Assembly: GCA_002270465.1 (NCBI GenBank)
Contig: NQOF01000011.1
Span: 1-64,000, forward strand
Source of the DNA: Blautia hominis
GTDB lineage: Bacteria; Bacillota; Clostridia; Lachnospirales; Lachnospiraceae
DNA length: 64,000 nt
Direction: 5' to 3'
Of this stretch, positions 38,860 to 48,486 are shown piece after piece. The notes under the pieces were generated by a model. The model was not told where the DNA came from, did no database searches, and was given only the letters and a program-made list of their open reading frames with translations. How positions within the stretch are numbered: position 1 is the first letter of the stretch; each line of letters begins with the position of its first letter. Both the position numbers and the translations under genes were made by a program.

Positions 38860-39945
38860 TTAATCCTGTTTTTTCATAAATTCCATATAGCTGGAAACCA
38901 TCAGCGCAATTTTGAATGTCAGTGCATCGTCAAACACTCTGATGTCAAGCCCTGTACTTTTCTGGATCTTCTCCAGTCTGTATACCAGTGTGTTCCTGTG
39001 CAGGAATAACTGACGTGAGGTCTCTGATATGTTCAGGTTATTGTCAAAGAATTTGTTGATCGTGTTTAGTGTCTCGTCATCCAGGGATTCCGGCAGTTTT
39101 CCTCCGAACACCTCTTTCATGAACATTTCACACAGAGGCATGGGAAGCTGGTAGATCAGACGGCCGATACCCAGGTTGTTGTATCCCACAATGGTTTTCT
39201 CCACATAGAAAATCTTTCCTACATCAAGGGCCATTTTGGCTTCTTTATAAGAGCGTGATACATCCTTTATCTCATGGATAATATTACCGTATGATACACG
39301 CACCTGTGACATAGCCTCCGCATTGAGCATATCCACGATCATTTTGGCGATGCTCTCAATGGACTCATAATTGTCGGTCTCCTCCAGGGTGCGGACAATT
39401 ATTATATTTTTCTCATCAATCGCTGTAATGAAATCATTGGTTCTGGACACAAACAGATTCTTCAGGATCTCAATGGCATCCTGGTCCTTCTCATTTTTGG
39501 TCTCAACCAAAAGCACTACTCTCTTGGCCTCCACCGGGATGTGCAGCTTCTTGGCACGATTGTATACATCAACCAAAAGCAGGTTATCAAGGATCAGGTT
39601 CTGGATAAAGTTAGATTTATCAAAACGTTCTTTGTAAGCCACTATCAGATTCTGGATCTCAGCAACCGCTACACGGCCAATCATATAGGCGTCCTCATTG
39701 CCGCCTTTTGCGATCAGAATGAACTCCACAGACTGCCCGTCGTAGATTTTGAAGAAATGGTAGCCTTTCATTACCTGGCTGTCCGCCATTGATTCCACAA
39801 AGCCGGACACATCACCGAAATCCTCGTTCTCCACCGGAAATGTAGTAGAGTTTACCTTTCCATCCACATCCATAACACAGAGATCTATTCTCGTTATGGT
39901 TCTCAATTCTTCTAATGTCTTCTGTATCACCTGGCTTGAAATCAT
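38860..39945 (-). CDS. CdaR/PucR-type transcriptional regulator
   Basis: The 361-residue protein has an N-terminal sugar-diacid-recognition-like sensing domain (about 1-130, starting VIQKTLEELRTITRIDL), a middle GGDEF-like fold (about 140-270), and a C-terminal PucR-type helix-turn-helix (about 305-361) with LNISETSRQLFLHRNTLVYRLEKI. Relatives such as CdaR activate sugar-diacid uptake and metabolism genes. The start at 39945 follows AGAAGGAG. It is monocistronic; a link to the neighbouring hydratase is possible because many sugar acids are handled by hydratases, but nothing in the sequence proves it. Confidence 0.9.
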   Translation of the reverse strand: MISSQVIQKTLEELRTITRIDLCVMDVDGKVNSTTFPVENEDFGDVSGFVESMADSQVMKGYHFFKIYDGQSVEFILIAKGGNEDAYMIGRVAVAEIQNLIVAYKERFDKSNFIQNLILDNLLLVDVYNRAKKLHIPVEAKRVVLLVETKNEKDQDAIEILKNLFVSRTNDFITAIDEKNIIIVRTLEETDNYESIESIAKMIVDMLNAEAMSQVRVSYGNIIHEIKDVSRSYKEAKMALDVGKIFYVEKTIVGYNNLGIGRLIYQLPMPLCEMFMKEVFGGKLPESLDDETLNTINKFFDNNLNISETSRQLFLHRNTLVYRLEKIQKSTGLDIRVFDDALTFKIALMVSSYMEFMKKQD

Positions 39946-40060
39946 AGTTCTTCTCCTTCTGCGCACTTGTCAAAATACTAATATATCAATTACTATAACG
40001 TATTTTCGACAAAATATCAATTTTTTATTTTCATACAAAAGCTGGACGTCCCTGAGATAT

Positions 40061-40092
40061 AAAAACTGCCGCAGATAAATCCGCGGCAGTCT
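40061..40092 (-). terminator. intrinsic terminator of the MsmX-type gene
   Basis: ACTGCCGCGG pairs with CTGCGGCAGT around an ATTTAT loop, followed by TTTTTATATC on the minus strand. Confidence 0.92.
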
Positions 40093-40109
40093 GTATCTTT
40101 TCATAACAA

Positions 40110-41222
40110 TTAGTTTGTAATTACCTGTTCTGTTTCTTTGTCGAATACATGAATCTTTTCCAGATCCAGAGAGAATTTAACAACATCGCCTGTTCTGGCT
40201 GTTGTACGCGGATTAACTCTTGCTGTCATCGGGAATCCTTCTGTGTCGAAGTATAAGTAAACCTCAGCACCAAGTAATTCGTAAACAGTGATCTTACCTT
40301 CGATCACGCTGCCCGGGAATGCCTGGATACGAGCTTCATCATCGTATACATGCTCAGGACGGATACCCATAACAACTGTCTTTCCATCATAACCGCCGTC
40401 GATCAACGGTTTTCTCTTGGAAGCAGGTAATGCGATCGTTGTTCCGCCAACTACCAGTTCAACTTCGCTGCCTTTTACGTGGCATACTGCATCCATCATG
40501 TTCATCTGCGGAGAACCGATGAATCCTGCAACGAACAGGTTCTTAGGAGCGTTGTATAAGTTCTGAGGAGTATCAACCTGCTGTACAATACCGTCTTTCA
40601 TAACAACGATCCTTGTACCAAGTGTCATAGCCTCTGTCTGGTCATGTGTTACATAGATAATGGTTGCACCTAATCTCTCATGCAGTTTGGAAATCTCAGT
40701 ACGCATCTGTACACGAAGTTTAGCATCCAAGTTTGACAGAGGTTCATCCATCAGGAATACTTTAGGCTCACGTACGATAGCACGTCCCATAGCAACACGC
40801 TGTCTCTGACCACCGGAAAGAGCTTTCGGTTTACGGTCTAACAGTTTCTCCAGGTCAAGGATCCTGGCTGCTTCTTTTACCATCTTATCAATCTGGTCTT
40901 TCGGAACTTTTCTCAGTTTCAGACCGAATGCCATGTTGTCATATACGGTCATATGCGGATACAGAGCGTAGTTCTGGAATACCATTGCGATATCTCTGTC
41001 TTTAGGTTCTACATCATTTACAACTTTATCACCGATTTTTAATGTACCGCCTGAAATCTCTTCCAGACCTGCGATCATACGAAGTGTTGTAGATTTACCA
41101 CAACCTGAAGGACCTACGAAGATGATGAACTCTTTATCTTCAATTTCAAGGTTAAAATCTTTTACTGCTTCGAATCCGTTTGGATATGTTTTGTTAATAT
41201 GCTGTAATGATAAGCTTGCCAT
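40110..41222 (-). CDS. msmX: multi-sugar ABC transporter ATPase (MsmX/UgpC type)
   Basis: The 370-residue cytosolic ATPase energises carbohydrate ABC importers. Walker A is GPSGCGKST (37-45), the signature is LSGGQRQRVAMGRA near 134-147, Walker B VFLMDEPLSNLD, and the H-loop YVTHDQTEAM. The C-terminal third (about 240-370) is the TOBE/MalK regulatory domain with GIRPEHV. The start at 41222 is the second of two close ATG codons; AGGAGG is 8 nt upstream of it and only 2 nt from the first. It stands alone, as MsmX does in many Firmicutes, where one ATPase serves several permease/binding-protein sets, perhaps including the one using the lipoprotein at 31140-32381. Confidence 0.96.
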   Translation of the reverse strand: MASLSLQHINKTYPNGFEAVKDFNLEIEDKEFIIFVGPSGCGKSTTLRMIAGLEEISGGTLKIGDKVVNDVEPKDRDIAMVFQNYALYPHMTVYDNMAFGLKLRKVPKDQIDKMVKEAARILDLEKLLDRKPKALSGGQRQRVAMGRAIVREPKVFLMDEPLSNLDAKLRVQMRTEISKLHERLGATIIYVTHDQTEAMTLGTRIVVMKDGIVQQVDTPQNLYNAPKNLFVAGFIGSPQMNMMDAVCHVKGSEVELVVGGTTIALPASKRKPLIDGGYDGKTVVMGIRPEHVYDDEARIQAFPGSVIEGKITVYELLGAEVYLYFDTEGFPMTARVNPRTTARTGDVVKFSLDLEKIHVFDKETEQVITN

Positions 41223-41419
41223 TTTCATTTCCTCCTAATTGTTACGCGTCTCTTTGCTTTGATTAACTGTTACAAGTATAACACTGCCACCCCGTTTTTT
41301 ACCATAGTTCAATTAAACAAAGATTAAATAAAGTCTTTGTTATCATCTCCAAGGAATTACACCCCATTGGCAATTTACCGAATTTTTTATTCTTCAATAT
41401 ACAACTTGCACAATGGATA

Positions 41420-43783
41420 TTATTTCTCCATATTTTCTCCGCAGCCCGTGGACTCTATGGGAAATATAAGGGTAGTCTTAAACAAATCCCCATCCAGATA
41501 GATGATAAACCGGCCTCCCATAAGCTCCACAAGGTTCCTGGCAATGGAAAGTCCCAGGCCGCTGCCCTCTGTGCTCCTGGATTCATCCCCCTGGATAAAC
41601 CGCTGGGTAAGCTCTTCCGCATCAATATTGAGAGGCTGCCTGGAAATATTCTTCAGGGAGAAGGCGACCCTGCCTTCCTCTATCCTCATGTCCGCATATA
41701 CACGGCTCCCAGGAAGGGCGTACTTGACAATATTGCCATAGAGGTTCTCCATAACCCGCCACAAGGCTCTCCCGTCAGCCCGGATATAAACCCGCTCCTT
41801 AGGCATACTGCTCACAGTCTCCAGACCGCGGCTTTCGAGCTGCTCAAAGAATTCCCCCTGCACCTGCTGCTGGAACTCCTGATAGTCCATCTGCTCCGGC
41901 TGGATATGGAAATTGCCGGAGTTGATCTTGGATACTTCGATCAAATCCTCCATAAGTATTTTCAAACGCTGGGTCTTTTTGTCCAGCACATCCACATACT
42001 CTTCAATCTTGGGGTTCACAGTCTTCTCCCGCTTTAACAGTCCGATATAGCTGATCATGGAAGTGAGGGGCGTCTTCAGGTCATGGGAGACATTGGCTAT
42101 CAAGTCCGTCTTTCTGCGTTCATTGTGCACGCTCTCCTGCACAGCCTTTTCCAGATTGTCGCCGATCCTGTTAATGTTGCCGGCGATTTCCGCATTTACC
42201 CCTTTCAGGTTCTCTGTAGGCAGTTTATATGCAAAATTATCCTGGGTGATCTTCCGCACACCATCCAGCATCTGCTCTCTTGCGGAGATCTCTTTCAGGA
42301 TATGTCCGCCCGCGTACAGATTCAGGAACACCAGGACCACACCGCCCACGGTCCCTGCATGACATAGCAGATAACTGATGACCGTATAGGAAACAAACCC
42401 GGCCAGTGCCAGCGCCGCCCGCTTTCCGCCCCGGATACCTGCTTTATAGTTTTCAATGATCTGGTTAATAATGCTCCCTCTGCCAAGGGTCCCGGTCTTC
42501 CCTCTGCGGAGGATGCTCAAAACTCCTGCCAGCAGAAACGCATAGATGAAAAGAAGCAGGATCACATTTGCAGTAGCCTTTGGAGGAGGCAGGACTTCCT
42601 CCAGGCTGTTCCTGACGATCCATGCTCCAAGGTACAAAAACAGTCCCATGGGAACCAGCAGAAATTCAATGGCAATCTTATCAAAATACCTGCCGATCCC
42701 TTTTCCCTGTCCGGCTCTTTTTATGGTCAGCACACAGAGGATCATCAGGGAAATGAAAAACGCGGCAGCGAATAACACCAGCCCCTTTGGAAAGGTTTTG
42801 ATAAACCAGGACCATTTATGATAAAACTGACTGCCGCCCCACAGGTAATCCTTGGCTGCAAATGTCCGGTCGATCCAGACGGAGAGGGTGACGTTCTCCA
42901 TATCCACAATATCCTGATTGAGCTTCTTGATAATATCATACCGCATTTCATAAGACAGCGGGACATCTGTATCCAGAAAGAAGGTGTCTCCCTGAAACAG
43001 AATATGCGCGGCATTCTGCCGGTCCTCCTCCCCGGTACAGTTGGTGTAGACCTTGCCTGTCTCACGGTTTTCAAACCTGTATTTTATGTTCGTATTCTCA
43101 GACCTGAACCTTTCTTTGTCTTTCAGATATACCGGCATATCCGCGTCAATCTTCAGCAGGCACACAGCAAGTCCGGAGGAGCAGTGTACCTCGCTTGCCC
43201 TTTTCACATTTTTGTCCGACATGACAAATTCCAGAATGCTGTCAAACCCCTGAGGAGCATAAAGTTCGTCCAGAGTCCCTTTGATCTCCCTTAATTGACT
43301 GAAACTGTACAGGCTCTTGTCATTCTCCTGGATGTAATTCCTCCACCACTGATAGCTCTCATTCTCCTTGCTCCAGTCATAAAGGTGCTGGAGCTTATAC
43401 ACAAGACCGCTTGTATTACTGCCGCTTATGCTGCCCTGCTCCGAGTATTCCAGGATATCCACCAACTTATCCGGGTCGTACTCGCCGTCCGTCTCAAAAT
43501 CATTCCTGAGACGGATATAATCAATCAGTTCGGATACCTCATTCTCCACATTCTGGGCGTAATCCCTGGTCCTGTAATAGGGCGGTGTCTCCCCTGCAAG
43601 CCAGCCCGGATCCTGCCATACCTGATAATAGTCGGCAATGATAATGTAGATCATCACTATTATTGCAAATAAAAAATGCAGGATCAGTGTCCCTGGATAA
43701 CAGAACGGACGCCTATTCCTGCCGGGTCTTTTCTCTTTTCTATTACGAAATATTGTCAATTTTGTATCCCACTCCCCAAACAA
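41420..43783 (-). CDS. membrane sensor histidine kinase
   Basis: The 787-residue kinase has one N-terminal membrane helix (about 30-50), a large extracytoplasmic region to about 310, then several membrane helices (about 315-480), and a cytosolic kinase core. The phospho-acceptor is the histidine in NVSHDLKTPLTSM near 565, and the ATPase domain ends with the G-box GSGLGLSIARNLVELMGG near 755. The open frame begins with a TTG at 43783 inside the response-regulator gene; a TTG at 43759, also with a GGGAG site upstream, is an equally good start. Overlap with the regulator gene shows translational coupling. The signal is unknown. Confidence 0.92.
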   Translation of the reverse strand: MFGEWDTKLTIFRNRKEKRPGRNRRPFCYPGTLILHFLFAIIVMIYIIIADYYQVWQDPGWLAGETPPYYRTRDYAQNVENEVSELIDYIRLRNDFETDGEYDPDKLVDILEYSEQGSISGSNTSGLVYKLQHLYDWSKENESYQWWRNYIQENDKSLYSFSQLREIKGTLDELYAPQGFDSILEFVMSDKNVKRASEVHCSSGLAVCLLKIDADMPVYLKDKERFRSENTNIKYRFENRETGKVYTNCTGEEDRQNAAHILFQGDTFFLDTDVPLSYEMRYDIIKKLNQDIVDMENVTLSVWIDRTFAAKDYLWGGSQFYHKWSWFIKTFPKGLVLFAAAFFISLMILCVLTIKRAGQGKGIGRYFDKIAIEFLLVPMGLFLYLGAWIVRNSLEEVLPPPKATANVILLLFIYAFLLAGVLSILRRGKTGTLGRGSIINQIIENYKAGIRGGKRAALALAGFVSYTVISYLLCHAGTVGGVVLVFLNLYAGGHILKEISAREQMLDGVRKITQDNFAYKLPTENLKGVNAEIAGNINRIGDNLEKAVQESVHNERRKTDLIANVSHDLKTPLTSMISYIGLLKREKTVNPKIEEYVDVLDKKTQRLKILMEDLIEVSKINSGNFHIQPEQMDYQEFQQQVQGEFFEQLESRGLETVSSMPKERVYIRADGRALWRVMENLYGNIVKYALPGSRVYADMRIEEGRVAFSLKNISRQPLNIDAEELTQRFIQGDESRSTEGSGLGLSIARNLVELMGGRFIIYLDGDLFKTTLIFPIESTGCGENMEK

Positions 43784-44441
43784 CTTTCAGATACCTCGGG
43801 TTTTTTGGATTCAATTCAATCTTCTCTCTGATATGCCGGATATGTACTGCCACCGTGTTGTCAGCGCCTATGGCTTCCTCATTCCATATATTACGGTAAA
43901 TCTGCTCGATAGAAAATACTTTGCCTTTATTCTTCAGAAGAAACAAAAGGATATTATATTCAATGGGGGTAAACCGCACCCCTTTGCCATCCAGGGTTAC
44001 TTCCTTCGTATCATCGTTCACAAGCAGTCCCCCGGAAAAATAAATGTGCTCCCCCTGCCCTTTCGGCATATTTCCCAGTTCGGTGTAACGCCTTAACTGG
44101 GATTTCACCCGGGCTACCAGTTCCAGGGGATTGAAGGGTTTTTCCATATAGTCATCTGCTCCCGCATTAAGCCCGGCGATCTTATCCTCATCCTCTGTTT
44201 TGGCTGTCAGGCAGATAATGGGGATACTGGAAAATCTGCGTATCCGGGTGATTGCCTGTATTCCGTCCATTTCAGGCATCATGATATCCACCACCAACAG
44301 GTGAACCTTCTCCCTGCGCACTGCTTCTACAGCTTCTATTCCATCATATGCGCACAGTACCTCATATCCTTCCTCCGAAAGATAGAGCTCTATGGCACGA
44401 ACGATCTCTCTATCATCATCACAAACAAGTATCCTGAACAT
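43743..44441 (-). CDS. OmpR-family response regulator
   Basis: The 232-residue regulator has a receiver domain with the acidic pair DDD (8-10), phospho-acceptor Asp52 in VVDIMMPEMDG, and Lys in EKPF near 105. It is followed by a winged-helix DNA-binding domain (about 135-232) with IEQIYRNIWNEEAIG and VAVHIRHIREKIE. The start at 44441 follows AGAGGTGG. It is the first gene of a two-gene operon with the kinase. Confidence 0.95.
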   Translation of the reverse strand: MFRILVCDDDREIVRAIELYLSEEGYEVLCAYDGIEAVEAVRREKVHLLVVDIMMPEMDGIQAITRIRRFSSIPIICLTAKTEDEDKIAGLNAGADDYMEKPFNPLELVARVKSQLRRYTELGNMPKGQGEHIYFSGGLLVNDDTKEVTLDGKGVRFTPIEYNILLFLLKNKGKVFSIEQIYRNIWNEEAIGADNTVAVHIRHIREKIELNPKNPRYLKVVWGVGYKIDNIS

Positions 44442-44542
44442 GTAACCACCTCTTGTCATTATTTTGCTATCGGGCACAGCATCCTGCCAGGGATGCCTGT
44501 ACCCTGAATCGTCTCAGGACGTGGCGTCACTGCTGTAAATCC

Positions 44543-44572
44543 ATTATACCATTATTTCTACATTTACCGTAA
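44543..44572 (-). promoter_or_regulatory. possible promoter of the two-component operon
   Basis: Minus strand has a perfect TATAAT at 44543-44548 with TTACGG 18 nt upstream. The gap 44442-44788 otherwise holds only the divergent promoter at 44721. Confidence 0.4.
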
Positions 44573-44720
44573 AGAAACGTAGATAAATTCCATAAAATTA
44601 AGAAATACTTAAAGAATACATATTAAATATACAGATAATGAACTTTTCTTCTGTATACAGCATTAACAAAACAACGACTTCAGGCAATTCCTAAATCAGC
44701 AGTAATTCTTTATGTATTAC

Positions 44721-44749
44721 TTTACATATGTTGAATTCTTTTTTATAAT
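44721..44749 (+). promoter_or_regulatory. promoter of the small gene at 44789
   Basis: TTTACA, 17 bp, TATAAT, 39 nt before the start codon. Confidence 0.75.
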
Positions 44750-44788
44750 AATACGAATTAGACAAATTCAATGGAAAGGAATTTTATT

Positions 44789-45055
44789 ATGTTTCGTTTG
44801 ATGGGAACAATCTATAAAGACACACATATGATCAAGAGTACCGTTATATGCGATGAGACGGATACCAACCGCACCAAAAAAGTATTTCACTGTCTGGATG
44901 CCATATGCTATGAGTTCGATCTGGAAAAGCCGCTGTGGCTGGATGTGAATATCAAAGATTTCCAGAAACACGCAAAAGCGCGTTTTAATCAGGATAATTT
45001 TATTGAGGTATTGGATTTTGATTTTCTGGAGATCCAGGTAATCGAAGAGGGATAA
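44789..45055 (+). CDS. conserved small protein of unknown function
   Basis: An 88-residue, acidic, probably cytosolic protein that I cannot assign to a named family. It has no signal or membrane segment. Visible features are a Cys pair (CDETDTNRTKKVFHC, residues about 20-34), CYEFDLEKPLWLD and a C-terminal run of alternating acidic and hydrophobic residues (FIEVLDFDFLEIQVIEEG). The start ATG at 44789 follows AAAGGAA by 7 nt, a promoter stands upstream and a terminator directly downstream, so it is a real single-gene unit. Confidence 0.8.
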   Translation: MFRLMGTIYKDTHMIKSTVICDETDTNRTKKVFHCLDAICYEFDLEKPLWLDVNIKDFQKHAKARFNQDNFIEVLDFDFLEIQVIEEG

Positions 45056-45104
45056 AAAATGGCCTGCACGGAAGTTGTGAACTTCCGCACAGGCTTTTTT
45101 ATTA
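45056..45104. terminator. bidirectional intrinsic terminator
   Basis: GCCTGYRCGGAAGTT pairs with AACTTCCGYRCAGGC around TGTG. AAAAAA on the left and TTTTTT on the right let it end both the small gene (plus) and pgi (minus). Confidence 0.92.
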
Positions 45105-46451
45105 AAGTCTTTTCAGTAACTCTTCTCTTCTGTCCTCGTATCCCGGTTTTCCAAGGAGTGCGAACATGTTCTTCTTGTAGCTCTCAACACCAGGCTGATT
45201 GAAGGGGTTCACACCTGTCAGGTAACCGCTGATACCGCAGGCAAATTCAAAGAAATAAAACAACTGTCCGAGATAGAACTCATCCTGTTTCGGGATTTTC
45301 ACCATCAGGTTCGGTGTATTGCCGTCTGTATGGGCAAGGATGGTTCCGTTCATAGCGCTCTTGTTTACAAAGTCCATGCCCTTGCCTGCCAGATAATTCA
45401 GGCCGTCCAAGTCATTGTCTGCCTCTTTGATGGCAAGGTCTTCTTTCGGCTCTTCGATGGCAAGAACTGTCTCAAACATGATTCTGGAGCCGTCCTGGAT
45501 AAACTGTCCCAGGGAGTGCAGGTCTGTGGTAAAGTCCACGGATGCAGGGTAGATACCCTTCTGATCCTTGCCTTCGCTCTCACCGTATAACTGTTTCCAC
45601 CATTCTGCCACATAGTGCAGGGTCGGCTCATAGTCAGCCAGAATCTCAACGGATTTGCCTTTTCTATGAAGAATGTTGCGGACTGCCGCATACTGCAGAG
45701 CGTCATTTTCCGCATACGGAGTATTCAGTGCCAGTTCTCTTCCGGATGCTGCACCTTCCATGAGCTTGTCAATGGAAACGCCGCTCACTGCGATCGGCAG
45801 GAGTCCAACGGCTGTCAGCACGGAGAAACGTCCTCCAACGTCATCCGGAACTACGAAGGTCTCATATCCTTCCTCAGTTGCCAGGGTCTTTAATGCACCC
45901 TTCGCTTTATCTGTTGTCGCATAAATCCTTTTTGCTGCTTCTTCTTTTCCGTACTTGTTCTCAGCCATTTCTTTGAACACACGGAAAGCAATTGCCGGCT
46001 CTGTTGTTGTACCGGATTTTGAAATGACATTGATGGAGAAGTCTCTGTCTCCGATAACCTCAGCAAGGCCTTTTACATACGCACCGCTGATGTTATTTCC
46101 TACATAATAGATTTCCGGAGCTTTACGGGCTTCTTTTGTAAGGTTGTTATAAAATGGATGGTTCAGGAAATCAATGGCAGCTCTCGCTCCCAGGTAGGAA
46201 CCGCCGATACCGATCACAAGCAGCACATCGGAATCTCCTTTGATCTTCTCTGCTGCTTTTTTGATGCGGTCGAACTCTTCTTTGTCGTAGTCTACCGGAA
46301 GGTCGATCCAGCCCAGGAAGTCATTTCCAAGACCGTTTTTGGATACCAGAGTTTCTTTGGCCGCTTCCACCATTTTTTCCATTGCTGATACTTCTTCTTC
46401 GCGGATCACATTGGCGGCTTTTGAATAATCAAATGTAACTTTATTTCCCAT
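45102..46451 (-). CDS. pgi: glucose-6-phosphate isomerase
   Basis: The 449-residue cytosolic glycolytic enzyme interconverts glucose 6-phosphate and fructose 6-phosphate. Family blocks are [14 protein letters not shown] (near 77-90), the signature [14 protein letters not shown] (near 143-156), and the catalytic-region lysine near the C-terminus in [16 protein letters not shown]. The length is typical of the short Firmicutes form. The start at 46451 follows AAGGAG; the longer frame adds 16 residues without a site. Monocistronic. Confidence 0.97.
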   Translation of the reverse strand: MGNKVTFDYSKAANVIREEEVSAMEKMVEAAKETLVSKNGLGNDFLGWIDLPVDYDKEEFDRIKKAAEKIKGDSDVLLVIGIGGSYLGARAAIDFLNHPFYNNLTKEARKAPEIYYVGNNISGAYVKGLAEVIGDRDFSINVISKSGTTTEPAIAFRVFKEMAENKYGKEEAAKRIYATTDKAKGALKTLATEEGYETFVVPDDVGGRFSVLTAVGLLPIAVSGVSIDKLMEGAASGRELALNTPYAENDALQYAAVRNILHRKGKSVEILADYEPTLHYVAEWWKQLYGESEGKDQKGIYPASVDFTTDLHSLGQFIQDGSRIMFETVLAIEEPKEDLAIKEADNDLDGLNYLAGKGMDFVNKSAMNGTILAHTDGNTPNLMVKIPKQDEFYLGQLFYFFEFACGISGYLTGVNPFNQPGVESYKKNMFALLGKPGYEDRREELLKRL

Positions 46452-46577
46452 TGCTCTCTTCTCCTTTTTCCTGTCGTTTGCCTGAAGCTGACCTGACAAA
46501 ACGTCAAGACAGCATGTCCGGCTTTACTTGAACGTTGTCATTCAACAAATATAGTTTAGCAAATGATGGGAGGTTTA

Positions 46578-47408
46578 TCAAGTTAGAAATTCCTTTATCA
46601 CATCTTTGACGATGGCCTCCTCCTCTTTGTTCAGGAGATGACTGTACCGTTCATCTGTGGCTGCCGCTTCCCGGATGCGCTCTTCCACCTTCTCGGCCCG
46701 GGTGTCTTTATCCTGACCGCGGCGGTCCGGCATGGCGCGCTCCTTCTGGGCTTTCAGCCGCTGTTCCTGCTGGATCTGTTCCTGTTCCTTTGCCTTTGCT
46801 CTTGCCCTTCTGCCGGTCTTTCCCCCTTTCGCTGCCCTGGCAGCTTTGGAGTTAGAGCTCTGACGGACCGGTTCGATCTGGATGACCTTCTGGCTGTCAC
46901 CCTTCTGGTTTTCCATATAATCCAAAAGATTTGTCTCAATAACCTCCTCCTGGAATCCCATGGATATGACCATGCGGATTAGAAGAAGCACAATGCCCAT
47001 GACCGCTGCGCTGCCCACGAGAAGTCCCATAGCCGGGAAATCACGGGTGATGACCGGAAATGAGATCCGTTCCAGGCCTGTCCTCCTAAGCCACAGCACC
47101 CCGGCACCCGCTGCCAAAAAAGAGAGGACAAAAGTATACCAGGATACCCCTTTCATCTGCCGAAGGGTTATCGGTCCTATCTTTCGTCCTCTCATCCGCC
47201 TTGTGAGATACACAGCGGGGTTATGTATCGCTGAATCGTCTTTTACATTTCTCTGATATTCCAGCAGAAACTGCTGCAGCCATTTGTCTTTTACCGCCGG
47301 AATGTTTTTCATATCCCGGATTACTCTTCTGTTGCTCCCGTAGATTGCCAGTACGCTGAACAGGCTTAATAACCCCATCAGCCAGGTGCCATAATAAAAT
47401 AAGTGCAC
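46578..47408 (-). CDS. membrane protein of unknown function
   Basis: The 276-residue protein has an N-terminal membrane helix (about 8-28), a cytosolic stretch with RRMRGRKIGPITLRQMKG, two more hydrophobic helices (about 92-110 and 125-150), and a highly charged C-terminal tail (about 180-276) rich in Lys, Arg, Gln and Glu that is predicted to be helical. I recognise no named family. The start is a GTG at 47408 after GAGGAGG. It lies between pgi and mtnN on the same strand with gaps of 126 and 273 bp. Confidence 0.75.
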   Translation of the reverse strand: MHLFYYGTWLMGLLSLFSVLAIYGSNRRVIRDMKNIPAVKDKWLQQFLLEYQRNVKDDSAIHNPAVYLTRRMRGRKIGPITLRQMKGVSWYTFVLSFLAAGAGVLWLRRTGLERISFPVITRDFPAMGLLVGSAAVMGIVLLLIRMVISMGFQEEVIETNLLDYMENQKGDSQKVIQIEPVRQSSNSKAARAAKGGKTGRRARAKAKEQEQIQQEQRLKAQKERAMPDRRGQDKDTRAEKVEERIREAAATDERYSHLLNKEEEAIVKDVIKEFLT

Positions 47409-47531
47409 AGTAAATCCTCCTCACTATTTCGGCGCGCAAAAAGCTCGCTCTTTATGGCATTCATTATATAGCAACCCAGGCGTTTTGAAAACAAAAATCG
47501 TGCGTCAAATGGCGACAAAAGCCGCCTTTTC

Positions 47532-47674
47532 GTTACTGTACACAGGCCACTGTACCGGGAGGCGTTTTCATGCCGAAAGCATAAAAATCCCGAGGCGGCC
47601 AGCGCGATATGGGGCAGAATGCTCCATATCTGTGCATCGCGAAGCGTGTTACTGGACATGGAGTGTACAGTAAC
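47532..47674. mobile_element. 143-bp MITE-like palindromic element after mtnN
   Basis: Ends GTTACTGTACAC and GTGTACAGTAAC are perfect inverted repeats (13 bp including the next base), and the 8-mer GCCTTTTC flanks it on both sides (47524-47531 and 47675-47682). The inside forms further hairpins (TATGGGGCAGAATGCTCCATA). The right-hand target duplication reaches into the mtnN stop codon. The end sequence differs from the GTAACTATTCAGT family, so it is a second family. Confidence 0.85.
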
Positions 47675-47681
47675 GCCTTTT

Positions 47682-48380
47682 CTATAGTCTCTCCACCATG
47701 CTCTCCACCAGATTTACGGTGTGGCGGATCGCCTCTCTTTCAAAGGCGGGATAGTCCATATGGGCGCTGTCATCCGCCTTGTCGGAAATGGCCCTTATGA
47801 CCAGATAGGGGATCTGATTGAGGTACGCAGCCTGTCCGATGGCCGCCCCTTCCATCTCTGTACAGTATCCGCCTGTATTCTCAATGATCCGGTCTTTCAG
47901 CTCTCTTTTGGCTACAAACTGGTCGCCGCTCACCACACGGCCCTCAAACACCCGGATATCGGGATTGACCCGACGGCAGACCTCCGCGGCCAGGCTGCGC
48001 AGCTGTTCGTCCGCAGGAAACGCCAGCGTGTCCATTCTGGGAACCTGGCCGATGGGATAGCCGAACTCCCTGGCATCCATATCGTGCTGCAGGGTATCTG
48101 TGGAGAGGACAATATCACCGATATTGATCTCCGCCCGCAGTGAGCCTGCCACACCGGTGTTGATGACAGCATCCACGTGAAAATCATCCGCCAGGATCTG
48201 GGTGCAGATACCCGCATTGACCTTGCCGATCCCGGAGCGCACGATCACAGCCTCCCTGCCGTTTAACCTGCCGCTGTAAAACTCCATGGACGCCTTTTTC
48301 TCTACTTTCACGTCCGTCATCTTTTCTTTCAGGATTGCCACTTCTTCCTCCATGGCTCCTATGATCCCTATATGTTTCAT
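47682..48380 (-). CDS. mtnN: 5'-methylthioadenosine/S-adenosylhomocysteine nucleosidase
   Basis: The 232-residue cytosolic enzyme splits MTA and SAH to adenine and the thioribosyl or ribosylhomocysteine sugar; it belongs to methyl recycling and leads to the LuxS route. It shows the family start IGIIGAMEEEVAILK with the catalytic glutamate near residue 12, the block INTGVAGSL near 77-85, and the active-site MEGAAIGQAAY near 173-183 and RAISDKAD near 195-202 with the catalytic Asp. The start at 48380 follows AAAGGATC; that site lies in the target duplication of a MITE remnant. The gene is bracketed by mobile remnants on both sides. Confidence 0.96.
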   Translation of the reverse strand: MKHIGIIGAMEEEVAILKEKMTDVKVEKKASMEFYSGRLNGREAVIVRSGIGKVNAGICTQILADDFHVDAVINTGVAGSLRAEINIGDIVLSTDTLQHDMDAREFGYPIGQVPRMDTLAFPADEQLRSLAAEVCRRVNPDIRVFEGRVVSGDQFVAKRELKDRIIENTGGYCTEMEGAAIGQAAYLNQIPYLVIRAISDKADDSAHMDYPAFEREAIRHTVNLVESMVERL

Positions 48381-48395
48381 TATGATGATCCTTTT

Positions 48396-48422
48396 GTAAC
48401 TGTACAGTGCCTGCACAGCTGC
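48396..48422. repeat. solo remnant of a MITE (27 bp)
   Basis: GTAACTGTACAGTGCCTGCACAGCTGC, flanked by ATCCTTTT and ATCCTTTC (7 of 8 identical). It resembles the 28-bp remnant at 13306. It lies in the leader of mtnN, directly upstream of the ribosome binding site. Confidence 0.6.
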
Positions 48423-48486
48423 ATCCTTTCTGTCATTTATGATCACGGTTCACACGTCACTGTCTTGCAGGTGTCTTGCTGCAGGT

